A DNA stretch of 64,000 nt from Alteromonas halophila (GCF_014651815.1 NZ_BMXP01000001.1:213934-277933); one strand, 5' to 3'; shown: positions 35,329-44,356, numbered from the stretch's first letter. Made by a program: numbers and translations. The notes: generated by a model not told the origin, from the letters alone.

Positions 35329-37407
35329 TCACGTTGAAACGTCTTTGAGATAACGGCTGATCGCCTGCCTCAGTTCCTGTTGTGCTGCCTTTTTTCCTGC
35401 TAACCCTAATGCACTGGCGACACCTCCTATGGATGTCAGCGAATGTAGTTGTCTGTAACGTGAAACCGTGCTGTTAGTGGTGAAATACCGCCAGGCCGCG
35501 CCAAGCTGGTCGAAACTGCGTGAAGCCCCGGCGAATTGTGAAAGTCGCTTTATCATTATTGAGTGGCACTGCGCTGTCGTCTGATCAGCGGGCTCATATA
35601 AGTCAGTTACCGGGCGTATACCCGTGTCGAAGTCATAAAGCTGTGTGAGCATTGGCAATTCTGACTTTATAACTGAGGATAGCGGTCTTACGACCAGGGC
35701 ACTACTGGCACCGCTGGCTTTGTCCATTTTCACGCCGCGATGAACAACGGCAAACTGATTGCGTTGCCAAAACGCAATCAGCGTGTCGGAAGCGCCAAAT
35801 GAACTGAGCAGTGCATCCACGTACCGGTCTTTCGCGTAGTCGAATACAAAGGCCAGACATTGACTGCCAATACCCATCGATTGATAGTCTGGTCGCACCG
35901 CGATGCGGTTAATACGCCAGTAGCACTGTGTTGCCAACGCTTCTGAGGCCGTAATCAGCGCCAGTCGTTGAGCGCCCAAATGGCCTTTAACCCGGCGGCG
36001 GCCCGCGCTTATCTCTGAAGCAAGTCCTTGCAAGGGGTCACCGCCTTCACGATTGATCACACAGACTGCCACAACCAGGCTGTCCTTCATGCCAACAATG
36101 ACAAAACTGTCGGGCGCATCAATCAGGCGCATAATGTCATCCGGGCTAGTCTGGTAATGGGCGTTGCTGAGTAACTGAACTGTCTGCTGAAGCTGCGCTT
36201 CGCACATCGAACTAAACTGCGTAACAGACCAGGTAACCCCCCGTGCCGTACAATTTTCAGCGTCGCGTGCTGAAGGCTCGCATAAAAGCAGTGCCTGTTG
36301 GCAGAATTTTTCAAGAGGATCGCCCTGATACCAGCGTATCGGTGCGTGCAACTGATGCTGCGTGAGGCACTTTTGTGCAGCGAGCCATGGCAAAAAACGG
36401 TGAAAAAAGCCCTGACCACTACCTTCGTAACCATGCGTCGTCGTAGCCAGTATTAGTGTATCAGCCTGCATTGCCAGTTGCTTTATGACCGGCAATGGCA
36501 AGGACGCCGCTTCATCAACAATAAGGTACCTGTGTCGTTGCTGAGTGAGCGCAGGGTTGTCGGGCGCATACCAGCTCAGGCTGCGGGTTTTGCTGTTTAT
36601 GCTTATCTGCACAGCGTTTGGGCTGCCTGAATGCACACTGGTATGTTGTCTGACCGTTTCAATCAGGGTGGCAGTATTATACGTGACCGGACTGGTCAGG
36701 GCTATATCGCAGCCCCTTTTTAACAGATCGGCAGCCAGTAGTCCCAACAGCGTAGATTTGCCGCGCCCACGCGGGGCAGTAATCACAATCGCTGTATTAC
36801 TGCTTTGTAGCGCGCTTTGGATTGCATTAAATGTATTTGCCTGGTCCAGTGTTGCAAAAGGGGCGGGAACACTGTCATCAGCAGGGGTTGCGTTACAGAC
36901 CGGCAGGACGGCGTGTGCATCGTGCCAGCAGGCAACGCCACTCGATTCATCCGCGTCTGACAAGTTACGCGTCAGGCGTTTCAGGTACGGGCTCTCAGTC
37001 AGTGTATAACCGTACGTCAAAAAGTGAGTAGCCAGCACCTCAGGTGACTGGTGCCAGCGCTTGTGTGGCGGGGTAAGAAGGAGCAGACGGCCGCCTTTTT
37101 TTACGGTGCCAGCCAGCGCCATGAGTGCACTGGGCCGAAACGGCTGATGCGCGTCGTAAACGGCAATATCAAACTCCTGCCCCAGCAGCTGAGTGGCATG
37201 ACGGATATATGTCTGACGGCCAGCTGGATGTTCACCGGGGCCTGCCCAGCATGTTTTTATATGCGGTGGCAGTGCGTGAAGCAGCGCGTGCGCTTTCATG
37301 TAGCATTGCGATTGCGGGCCACTGACATGCAGAAGCTGCCGGTGCACCGGTGTGCGCCCTGGGTTCTGACCTGCCAGTAACCATTTGTTTATTGATACTA
37401 CAGCCAT
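35329..37407 (-). CDS. tmcA: tRNA(Met) cytidine acetyltransferase TmcA
   Basis: TmcA makes N4-acetylcytidine at the wobble base of elongator tRNA-Met using acetyl-CoA and ATP. The 692-residue protein has an N-terminal DUF1726 domain, an RNA-helicase-like ATPase with Walker A APRGRGKST and Walker B VDEAASLP, a GNAT acetyltransferase domain (RPDYQSMGIGSQCL, the acetyl-CoA loop), and a C-terminal tRNA-binding region. Length and order match E. coli TmcA (671). It is divergent from a thioesterase gene. Confidence 0.93.
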   Translation of the reverse strand: MAVVSINKWLLAGQNPGRTPVHRQLLHVSGPQSQCYMKAHALLHALPPHIKTCWAGPGEHPAGRQTYIRHATQLLGQEFDIAVYDAHQPFRPSALMALAGTVKKGGRLLLLTPPHKRWHQSPEVLATHFLTYGYTLTESPYLKRLTRNLSDADESSGVACWHDAHAVLPVCNATPADDSVPAPFATLDQANTFNAIQSALQSSNTAIVITAPRGRGKSTLLGLLAADLLKRGCDIALTSPVTYNTATLIETVRQHTSVHSGSPNAVQISINSKTRSLSWYAPDNPALTQQRHRYLIVDEAASLPLPVIKQLAMQADTLILATTTHGYEGSGQGFFHRFLPWLAAQKCLTQHQLHAPIRWYQGDPLEKFCQQALLLCEPSARDAENCTARGVTWSVTQFSSMCEAQLQQTVQLLSNAHYQTSPDDIMRLIDAPDSFVIVGMKDSLVVAVCVINREGGDPLQGLASEISAGRRRVKGHLGAQRLALITASEALATQCYWRINRIAVRPDYQSMGIGSQCLAFVFDYAKDRYVDALLSSFGASDTLIAFWQRNQFAVVHRGVKMDKASGASSALVVRPLSSVIKSELPMLTQLYDFDTGIRPVTDLYEPADQTTAQCHSIMIKRLSQFAGASRSFDQLGAAWRYFTTNSTVSRYRQLHSLTSIGGVASALGLAGKKAAQQELRQAISRYLKDVST

Positions 37408-37547
37408 TGTTTCAGATATCCGGTATACTTAGACGCTCAGGGCAGGGAAGGCTTCGCTGTGACGCCGACACCATCATCGTCTCAGGTAATGACAATCTTG
37501 CCCGCGTCCTGGCCATTTATAGTAACGACAATCGATGAGGAATTCGA

Positions 37548-37979
37548 ATGCGATTTTTGTCCCGCAGACTGGTAATGCCAAATGATCTTAACTATGCCGA
37601 TTCACTGTTTGGCGGCAGGGCATTGGAATGGATTGACGAAGAGTCAGCCATTTATGCCATCTGCCAGCTCGAGACAAATTGCCTGGTAACCAAACACATT
37701 GGCGAAATTAATTTTGAGTCACCCGCCATGCAGGGAGATATCGTTGAATTTGGGCTGGAAACTAAGTCAGTAGGTCGTACGTCAATTAAAGTCAGCTGTC
37801 TGGTACGCAACAAGGCGACCAAGAAAACCATTTGTCTGGCTGACGATATCGTGTTTGTGAAAGTCGATCCCGTTACCCGTCAACCTGTCGCGCACGGAAA
37901 AACACTGGAAAGCCTGAAGGCACAAACCGAAGAAGAAATACGCAGGCTGAACCTGATCCTGACTGAGAAAAGCAGCTAA
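37548..37979 (+). CDS. Acyl-CoA thioesterase (hotdog fold, YciA-like)
   Basis: It hydrolyses acyl-CoA to free acid and CoA. The 143-residue protein has a single hotdog domain with the conserved DLNYADSLFGGRALEWID helix and the INFESPAMQGDIVEF strand of the YciA/acyl-CoA hydrolase group. GAGGA lies 7 nt before the ATG. The chain-length preference is unknown. Confidence 0.88.
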   Translation: MRFLSRRLVMPNDLNYADSLFGGRALEWIDEESAIYAICQLETNCLVTKHIGEINFESPAMQGDIVEFGLETKSVGRTSIKVSCLVRNKATKKTICLADDIVFVKVDPVTRQPVAHGKTLESLKAQTEEEIRRLNLILTEKSS

Positions 37980-38011
37980 GCAAAAGCGCGGTCTGCACCT
38001 ACAGGCTTTGG

Positions 38012-39769
38012 TTAGCCATAAGGCTGGGCAGTTAAGACTGACGTGATGACCTCTTGCTGGGTGTCGTCAAAGGCGTCCTGATAGGGCGCCGCTGGTGTTG
38101 TGTGGTCGAATGTGGGCATGATACTGCTCATGGCAATGTCGTGGAGTACCGGTACACTGATTGGCGCAGGTTGCCCGGCTATCGTCGTTCCCGGCTGGTT
38201 GTCACACAGTGCCCACAACTGACGGTTCACCGCACCAGGCATGCCCCACTTCAATAACATCAGTGATGACGTACCGTACAAACATATGCCCACCTCGTCG
38301 CGGATCCTTTGCCGGAACTCAGCGAAGTGACGACTTTCGTGCCAGAGCCGAAGTACCCGTTCACTGTACACACACTCTTTGTGAAAAAGCAGGAGCAGCG
38401 AGAGCAGACCAAACAGTAGCAATGCCTGTTGACTGTCGGTACGGAGTTTCGTTGCCAGTCTTTCGGACAGCAGCATGCCGTCAATTAACTGCTCTATATC
38501 AGGAAACAGGCTTTGCGCTGACAGCTGCTGCTGCGCCGCAAACAGCACCGCAAAGTGTTTTATGTTGGTCAGGCCAAGGTTGCGGCTGAGCGCCTCCTCA
38601 AGGCTCGACGGTATTTTGCCATAAATCGCCCGGCTGGCTCTGGCGAGAATGTGCGCCTGAAAAATCGGATCCCGTTCGATGATCGTCACGACATCCTGTA
38701 GCCGCATTGTCTTGTCATCCAGTGACAACAGAGACTGCACCGTTTTTGGCAACGGTGGCATGGATGTCACAACATCATCCAGTTGCTGGTTGCCGCGCTG
38801 GAACCGCAGTCTGCTACCCAGAAGCCTGAGCTGGCCCGGGTTTATGCCTGTGTATTCTTTGTAACTGCGATCAAATGCCCGACGGTCGGAAAAGCCGAGC
38901 AGCTCTGAGACTGCCTGTGCACGGTTCCCAGCCAGCAGGTGACGGGTCGCCAGATCATGAATTGCCCCTTTGAGTAGCTGATTAAACGCAATACCTTCAG
39001 CTTTCAGCTGTTTGCGTAGTACTGCCTCACTGAGACCAAGATGTTGTGCGACGCCAGGGAGTCGCAATCGGGCAGGCTGACGGCTGGCATCAATCAGTGC
39101 GATAACTCTGGCCTGAGCCGAGTCGCTGCTGCCTGGCATCAGACTTTTCTCAATAGCATTCAGCAATGCCGGGTTTGCATAAAAAGACGGGACGTTAAGC
39201 CACGTCTTTGCAACAGATACCTCACACTGCCCGGACGATACCCTGGTAGTTGCACACAGTGGTCGTAACAGTGAACATGCAGCCGCAGGTAGCTGCGCCT
39301 GGATAAAATCGAAGCGCTGTCCGGCCTGATACCTGAAAAGCGCCAGCAGTATGTAGGCGTAACACCCATCATCCAGAGGATTCCCGGAGGCTTGCCAGCG
39401 CACGGTGATCTGCCCTGCGTGGTCAGCATGGGTCATCTGTGCGCCGGGCGGGTAGAAGTAGTCGGGGTACTGGCGCAGCAGAGTCAGTGAGGCCCCGATG
39501 TTGTCACTGCTCACCATCGCCACCATCAGATTTCCCATCCGGCTGACGTCAAGGTAATGATTGAGCAACTGGCCTGCGATATCCAGGGGTGTCTTCTGCA
39601 GCAATTCAATGAAGTAACGGTAGGTATTGTCCGGCGTGGATTCATCCTGCTTGCGCAGGTACGTCAGCGCCAGCTCATCCTGCGCTTCTGCCAGTTGCTT
39701 GTCTCGCCGCACTCCCAGCAACGCCCGCAGCATAGCCAGCCAAACATGTTGCTGTCGTTTCCCTGTCAT
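38012..39769 (-). CDS. AraC-type regulator fused to an HDOD domain
   Basis: A 585-residue protein of unusual architecture. Residues 1-230 resemble the N-terminal ligand domain of OruR/ArgR-type AraC regulators. Residues 235-315 form an AraC helix-turn-helix pair (LPGVAQHLGLSEAVLRKQL, then FDRSYKEYTGINPGQ). From about 335 to 530 there is a helical HDOD-like domain beginning MPPLPKTVQSLLSL and including IERDPIFQAHILARAS. HDOD domains usually sit in signalling proteins with response regulator or EAL domains. The combination suggests a regulator whose signal or partner passes through HDOD. The N-terminal assignment is weaker than the other two. AGGAG precedes the ATG. Confidence 0.75.
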   Translation of the reverse strand: MTGKRQQHVWLAMLRALLGVRRDKQLAEAQDELALTYLRKQDESTPDNTYRYFIELLQKTPLDIAGQLLNHYLDVSRMGNLMVAMVSSDNIGASLTLLRQYPDYFYPPGAQMTHADHAGQITVRWQASGNPLDDGCYAYILLALFRYQAGQRFDFIQAQLPAAACSLLRPLCATTRVSSGQCEVSVAKTWLNVPSFYANPALLNAIEKSLMPGSSDSAQARVIALIDASRQPARLRLPGVAQHLGLSEAVLRKQLKAEGIAFNQLLKGAIHDLATRHLLAGNRAQAVSELLGFSDRRAFDRSYKEYTGINPGQLRLLGSRLRFQRGNQQLDDVVTSMPPLPKTVQSLLSLDDKTMRLQDVVTIIERDPIFQAHILARASRAIYGKIPSSLEEALSRNLGLTNIKHFAVLFAAQQQLSAQSLFPDIEQLIDGMLLSERLATKLRTDSQQALLLFGLLSLLLLFHKECVYSERVLRLWHESRHFAEFRQRIRDEVGICLYGTSSLMLLKWGMPGAVNRQLWALCDNQPGTTIAGQPAPISVPVLHDIAMSSIMPTFDHTTPAAPYQDAFDDTQQEVITSVLTAQPYG

Positions 39770-39948
39770 CCGTTACACTCCTGTTAATGACGCATCGTGT
39801 ATATCCAGCTTATGTTTATACGAAACTAATAGATTTAAGCACACCATTAAAGGGGGAGTATCATGAGAAATTAACCCGGAAGTAGCGCAAAGTGTCATGG
39901 TATCTGTCAGGCTGGGCATTTAAGCTATTGGTTGTCTGTTCGGCTCTT

Positions 39949-40118
39949 TTGGGTGAACCGCCAATCCTTACCCGACTTCCGGAGCCGGACAGCACCCAAC
40001 CAAGGAATAACGATGACACCACGTCTGTGTGCGTACAGGCTGGTTCGCATTTTCCTTAAGGTCGTTCTCGTCCTGACTGCGGAAAACGTCCATCCTGTCA
40101 ACCGGACGTTTTCTTTTT
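39949..40118 (+). other. Candidate structured short transcript (sRNA or leader ORF)
   Basis: A 7-bp long-range stem TTGGGTG (39949-39955) with CACCCAA (39993-39999) encloses a G+C-rich region. It is followed by AAGGA and, 6 nt later, an ATG at 40013. That frame runs 57 codons to 40186, but a perfect terminator (40082-40118) falls inside it, so the full peptide would often not be made. The layout looks like a leader peptide with attenuator or a free small RNA. I match it to no known riboswitch. What it controls is unclear, since the thiamine operon downstream has its own TPP riboswitch. Confidence 0.35.
40082..40118 (+). terminator. Strong rho-independent terminator in the leader region
   Basis: A perfect 10-bp stem GAAAACGTCC/GGACGTTTTC with a 12-nt loop is followed by five T residues. 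No annotated gene lies directly upstream on this strand, which implies an unrecognised short transcript. Confidence 0.85.
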
Positions 40119-40249
40119 GCAGACCGACGCTTACCGTTTCGCCATGCCGCTTCAGTCAGCCTGAAATACAACAGACCGCAAGATAACCGCATTCAGAACT
40201 TGACGGAGCACACCGTCCTGTTACACTCGCTGCGCTGTTGGCCTTGCGC

Positions 40250-40337
40250 CAGCGCACCAAGGGGTGCCGTAAACGGCTGAGATCCACATGATGGGAACCC
40301 TTTTACCTGATCCGGATAATACCGGCGTAGGGATGGT
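40250..40337 (+). promoter_or_regulatory. TPP riboswitch (THI element)
   Basis: The thiamine pyrophosphate aptamer is clear: GGGGTGCC, GGCTGAGATC, ACCCTTTTACCTGATC, GGATAAT and CCGGCGTAGGGA occur in the canonical order, with closing stem ACCA/TGGT. It lies about 70 nt before the TonB receptor gene. A weak hairpin near the ribosome binding site (40379-40397) could be the expression platform. Family knowledge predicts repression of the downstream operon by TPP. Confidence 0.95.
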
Positions 40338-40406
40338 TGACACAGCATAGCCTTATCACCTGCCGTAATACCGGGTCTTTTCTTCTTATCAGAAAAAGAG
40401 ATCCTC

Positions 40407-42497
40407 ATGTTTCATAAATTAATATCTGTTTCTTTTTGTGCGGCGTCTGTTGCCTCTGCACTATACACGCCACTGACGTATGCGCAGCAGTCTGACAACA
40501 CGACAGACGAGGTTGAACGGATTGTCGTCACGTCTGACTTCCGACAACGAACGCTGGACCAGCTAAGTGCCAGTGCCTCTATCATCAGCGCCACACGCTT
40601 AAGCTCCCGACAGGCCACCCACATTGACAGCGTGCTGGCTGCGGCGCCCAACGTAAATTTTGCCAGCGGTGCATCACGCGGTCGGTTTATTCAAATACGC
40701 GGCATTGGTGAGCGCAGTCAGTTTTCTGAGCCGGTTAACCCATCGGTGAGCTTTCTGGTGGATGCGTTTGATTTCTCAGGGCTGGCGGCCGCCGGTCTGC
40801 TGTTTGACACGCGCCAGATGGAGGTTTTTCGGGGACCTCAGGCTACGTTGTTTGGCACCGGTGCGCTGGCGGGGGCGATTAAGCTCAACAGCTATGCACC
40901 AGGTCAGGATGGACCGGATTACATTGAAGGGCGGGTGGCGACGCAGAACAGCTACCGGCTCGAAGGGGCAGTGGGTGGTGCCATGAGTGATGACTGGGAT
41001 TACCGCGTGGCAGCCATGCATAATCGCAGCGATGGTTTTGTCACCAACACGTTTTTAAACCGGGATGACACCGACAACATTGATGAATCAGCCGCCAAAA
41101 TTGCCATCGCAGGTGCGCTGGATGCGCGCACCCGCATGGAAGTGAACTACCGTTTTTATGATATCGACAACGGCTACGATGCATTTTCGCTGGAAAACAC
41201 CTACAACACCCGCTCTGATGAACCCGGCTATGATCAGCATCAGACCCATGCAGTCAGTCTAAAAACAGTTACCACCACGCAAGGCGGCGATCTGACAGTG
41301 ATCGCTACCCATGCCTCGCATAATATTGCGTACGGCTATGATGAAGACTGGACGTATACCGGATTTCATCCTGATGGTTACAGTTCGTTTGATGCCTACT
41401 TTCGCGACATTGATACACAAACCGCCGAAATCCGCTTTAACAGTAATGACAGTGCGGCGTTATTTAACGGCAGAACCAGCTGGCTGGTGGGCGCACTTTA
41501 CAAAACCAGTGAAGAAGCACTGCAACGCCAGTATACCTACGCGGCACAAGACTTTGCCAGTACCTATGAGCCAGATACTTCAGCCGCCTATCTGCAAACC
41601 GATACGCGCCTGACCGATGACCTGAGCCTGGTGCTGGGAATACGAGCCGAAAACTACGCGTTTGATTATACAGACAATGCCGGGCTGCAACGTAAGCATG
41701 ATACCAATATGTTTGGCGGTAAGGCAGCGCTGCAGTATCAGCTTGGCCGCCATTTCTGGTACGCAAGCGTGTCGCGGGGCTATAAAGGGGCAGGGTTTAA
41801 TCCGGATGAGCGGGTCAGTGAACAGAGCCGCTTTTTTGACGAAGAATACAACTGGAACTATGAGTTGGGTGTGAAAGGACCCCTTACTGATACGCTCACC
41901 CTGCGGGCCGCAGTGTTTTACATGGACAGAACCGATACTCAGGTCAGCGACTATGACGTGTTACTCAGGGACAACGGCAGCGCAGAATTTATCGATATCA
42001 TTGACAATGCCGACCGCGGCACAAATCAGGGCGCGGAAGTGGAGTTCAGCTGGCAATTGCTTGATAACTGGTCAGTGAAGGGCAGCGCCGGCTACCTGGA
42101 TGCGACGTTTGAAGGCTACACTGCTGCCGATGGCACAGTGGTGGATGAGCAGCGTCAGGCACAGGCTCCGGAGTTTACCGGCAACCTGTTCAGTGAAGTG
42201 CTACTGCATCAAAACTGGCTGTGGCGACTGACCATCGATTACAAAGACGAGTACCGCTTTTCTGACGGTCATGATGAGACGTCGCCAGCAACAACGCTGG
42301 TCAATACGGAAGTGGTATGGATGCAACAGGACTGGCAAACCACCTTGTGGGTGAACAATGCCTTCGATAAAGAATACTACGTTCGTGGTTTTGGTGGCTT
42401 TAATAACGATCCTCGGGAGGGCTACTTTCCCAGTGAACCCTATTATCAGTTGGGTGATGGACGACAAGTCGGCGTCACGGTCAGGTATGAATTTTAG
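40407..42497 (+). CDS. TonB-dependent receptor for thiamine or its precursor (TPP-regulated)
   Basis: An outer-membrane receptor, 696 residues, with a signal peptide (cleavage near TYAQ, about residue 27). A plug domain follows (VLAAAPNVNFASGASRGRFI; FRGPQATLFGTGALAGAI) and a 22-strand-type barrel ending in a C-terminal aromatic (VRYEF). The TPP riboswitch in its leader and the thiamine transport and salvage genes after it show that thiamine or a thiamine phosphate is the likely ligand. It starts the four-gene operon and depends on a TonB system such as the one at 31-34 kb. Confidence 0.9.
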   Translation: MFHKLISVSFCAASVASALYTPLTYAQQSDNTTDEVERIVVTSDFRQRTLDQLSASASIISATRLSSRQATHIDSVLAAAPNVNFASGASRGRFIQIRGIGERSQFSEPVNPSVSFLVDAFDFSGLAAAGLLFDTRQMEVFRGPQATLFGTGALAGAIKLNSYAPGQDGPDYIEGRVATQNSYRLEGAVGGAMSDDWDYRVAAMHNRSDGFVTNTFLNRDDTDNIDESAAKIAIAGALDARTRMEVNYRFYDIDNGYDAFSLENTYNTRSDEPGYDQHQTHAVSLKTVTTTQGGDLTVIATHASHNIAYGYDEDWTYTGFHPDGYSSFDAYFRDIDTQTAEIRFNSNDSAALFNGRTSWLVGALYKTSEEALQRQYTYAAQDFASTYEPDTSAAYLQTDTRLTDDLSLVLGIRAENYAFDYTDNAGLQRKHDTNMFGGKAALQYQLGRHFWYASVSRGYKGAGFNPDERVSEQSRFFDEEYNWNYELGVKGPLTDTLTLRAAVFYMDRTDTQVSDYDVLLRDNGSAEFIDIIDNADRGTNQGAEVEFSWQLLDNWSVKGSAGYLDATFEGYTAADGTVVDEQRQAQAPEFTGNLFSEVLLHQNWLWRLTIDYKDEYRFSDGHDETSPATTLVNTEVVWMQQDWQTTLWVNNAFDKEYYVRGFGGFNNDPREGYFPSEPYYQLGDGRQVGVTVRYEF

Positions 42498-42506
42498 GAG
42501 AGTAAC

Positions 42507-42770
42507 ATGCAGGTAATGGTAGAGTTATCCTTATATCCGTTGGCAGAAAACTATTTGACACCCATAAAGTCTTTTATCGAGCGCCTTAACCGGTACGAGG
42601 GACTTCAGGTGAATACATCAGCCACCAGTACCCAGGTTGCCGGTGATTATCGCCAGGTAATGGACGTACTGGGTAAAGAAATGCAGCGCACCCATGAGGA
42701 AGTGGGGCAAGCCGTTTTTGTCGCTAAATTCCTGAACTTTGACAAAATGCAGGGCAATAGCGGGGAATGA
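42507..42770 (+). CDS. YkoF/MTH1187-like thiamine-binding protein
   Basis: A small protein of 87 residues with the thiamine-binding fold seen in YkoF and MTH1187 (begins MQVMVELSLYPL, later STQVAGDYRQVMDVL). It has no signal peptide, so it is cytoplasmic. It may bind hydroxymethylpyrimidine or thiamine as a carrier or buffer. GGAGAG precedes the ATG by 6 nt, and the stop overlaps the next start (ATGA). The TPP-riboswitch operon context supports the assignment; the biochemical role is not certain. Confidence 0.82.
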   Translation: MQVMVELSLYPLAENYLTPIKSFIERLNRYEGLQVNTSATSTQVAGDYRQVMDVLGKEMQRTHEEVGQAVFVAKFLNFDKMQGNSGE

Positions 42771-43423
42771 ACGAGGTTATTTCCACCTTCCTGAGCCAGA
42801 TTGCGGCAACCTCTCCGGCAGAGTGGGTGGCGGTGATCCTGGCAGTCGGTTACGTGTTTCTCGCCGCCAGGGAAAATCCCTGGTGCTGGGCCTGCGCATT
42901 GCTAAGTACGGCAATCTACACCTGGTTGTTCTGGCAGGTTAGCCTGCCGTTTCAGTCTGCGCTGAATTTGTTCTATATGGTCATGGCTGTCTATGGCTAT
43001 TATAAATGGCACGGCGGCATTCGGACGCAGTCTGAACTTGCAATTCGCAGTCTTCACTGGTGGCATCATCTGATCCTGGTGCCTTGTGTCAGCGGCGTTG
43101 CGTATGTGCTGGCAACACTTGCCGCGTCGCAATTCAGTAATACGTATTTATACCTGGATGCCAGTATTCATTTGTTCAGTGTTGTGACAACATTCATGGT
43201 GGCGCACAAATATTTGCAAAACTGGGTATACTGGTTTTTTATCAATATGGCCTCTGCATATTTGTACTGGCAGTCAGAACTGGTGTTATCAGCCTGTTTG
43301 TTTGCCGGGTACGTCGGCTTTTCGGTTTATGGGTATGTGCGGTGGCGAAGGCAGTGGAATAAAGGTGATGGATCAGCACTCAGTAATAGAACAACTCAGG
43401 GAAACGCTCAGCCTGTCGAATAA
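42767..43423 (+). CDS. pnuT: Thiamine transporter PnuT (PnuC family)
   Basis: An inner-membrane facilitator of the PnuC vitamin-transporter family, 218 residues with about seven membrane helices. It contains the conserved N-terminal WVAVILAVGYVFLAARENPWCW region, the WHGG stretch after helix 3, and the NWVYWFFINMASAYLYW helix. PnuC members specialised for thiamine (PnuT) sit in TPP-riboswitch operons, as here. Transport is expected to be driven by phosphorylation of the vitamin by the next gene's product. Confidence 0.9.
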   Translation: MNEVISTFLSQIAATSPAEWVAVILAVGYVFLAARENPWCWACALLSTAIYTWLFWQVSLPFQSALNLFYMVMAVYGYYKWHGGIRTQSELAIRSLHWWHHLILVPCVSGVAYVLATLAASQFSNTYLYLDASIHLFSVVTTFMVAHKYLQNWVYWFFINMASAYLYWQSELVLSACLFAGYVGFSVYGYVRWRRQWNKGDGSALSNRTTQGNAQPVE

Positions 43424-44165
43424 GGCGCAGGTTGAAACTCGGGCGTCGGGTGATGTGAACCGCGTTTTCAGGATCACGGACAAATCCCGCGCTTACGCAG
43501 TGAAATGGGTCGGTGATGATACGTTCACAGGCATCGACCGGTTTCATCAGTATGTGTTGCAGGGACAGCTGGCGCAGCGCGGTCTGGCACCCGAGCCAGT
43601 CTGGCTAAGCGACGACGAAAGGTTGTGGGTCGAAAACTGGGTGGAAACTGGCCGCCAGGCGCTTACTACCGACAGAACAGAGATACTGGCCCGGGTACTG
43701 GCCGATATTCACAGTCAGCCAATTACCGCGCGACCACTGGCACTGTCGGGGCGCTGGGATCATTATATTCAGGCCGCTGATTTGCTTGGCAACGAAGCGG
43801 TAATGACGCGTTGTCAGGCGCTTCGCCCGCTATTGCTGGCGTCTGAGCAAAACGTCGATGATCTGGTGCTATGCCATAACGATTTGTCCTACGGTCATAT
43901 CGTTGATCAGAAAGCACATGTGGTAGTGGACTGGGAATATTCAGCCATGGGAAACCGCTATTTCGATATTGCCAGTTGTGCCATGATTAATGACTTGTCA
44001 GACTTGCAGTGCCAGCGACTGTGTCAGCACTACGCGCAGCAAACCGGCATTGATGTGCAGACAGTAGCGACGCAGGTGGAACAGCAGTGGGATGTGGTCG
44101 CGTTTACAAACCGGTTGTGGCAGGCGGCGCTGGATGCCACTACCACGCTAACGGGCACGCATTAA
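43368..44165 (+). CDS. Thiamine kinase-like phosphotransferase (APH/choline kinase fold)
   Basis: A 265-residue kinase of the aminoglycoside phosphotransferase fold. The catalytic loop is CHNDLSYGHIV (Asp conserved, with His where Asn is usual) and the metal-binding motif is VVDWEYSAMG. In this TPP-regulated operon it probably phosphorylates thiamine to trap it after PnuT transport, like E. coli ThiK. The start at 43368 overlaps pnuT by 56 nt; other starts upstream are possible. The Asn-to-His change at a metal-site position is noted under findings. Confidence 0.82.
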   Translation: MDQHSVIEQLRETLSLSNKAQVETRASGDVNRVFRITDKSRAYAVKWVGDDTFTGIDRFHQYVLQGQLAQRGLAPEPVWLSDDERLWVENWVETGRQALTTDRTEILARVLADIHSQPITARPLALSGRWDHYIQAADLLGNEAVMTRCQALRPLLLASEQNVDDLVLCHNDLSYGHIVDQKAHVVVDWEYSAMGNRYFDIASCAMINDLSDLQCQRLCQHYAQQTGIDVQTVATQVEQQWDVVAFTNRLWQAALDATTTLTGTH

Positions 44166-44239
44166 CCTGCTGTCAGTGGTCGCAAATTGTACGAATTGGT
44201 GTAAAGCTGAGCGATAAATCTTCTTCGCGCATAAAATGC

Positions 44240-44267
44240 TTTACCTTTGTTTAGGCATACGTATAAT
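44240..44267 (+). promoter_or_regulatory. Promoter of tRNA-Trp
   Basis: TTTACC and a perfect TATAAT are separated by 16 bp, with the tRNA starting 12 nt after the -10 box. Confidence 0.75.
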
Positions 44268-44279
44268 GCTCGGCGCACT

Positions 44280-44356
44280 AGGGGTGTAGTTCGAATTGGT
44301 AGAACAGCGGTCTCCAAAACCGATGGTTGGGGGTTCGAGTCCCTCCACCCCTGCCA
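44280..44356 (+). tRNA. tRNA-Trp (anticodon CCA)
   Basis: A complete cloverleaf. The acceptor arm AGGGGTG pairs with CACCCCT, the discriminator is G, and CCA is encoded. The anticodon loop is TCTCCAAAA with anticodon CCA reading UGG, and the T-arm is GGGGGTTCGAGTCCCTC. It has a strong own promoter and lies just upstream of the holD-like gene. Confidence 0.95.

Larger units (their letters stand above)
39770..40249. other. Intergenic region before the TPP riboswitch
   Basis: About 480 bp without an assigned gene. It contains a candidate structured transcript at 39949-40118, listed separately, that ends in a strong terminator. Short reading frames on both strands have no family resemblance. Confidence 0.5.
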
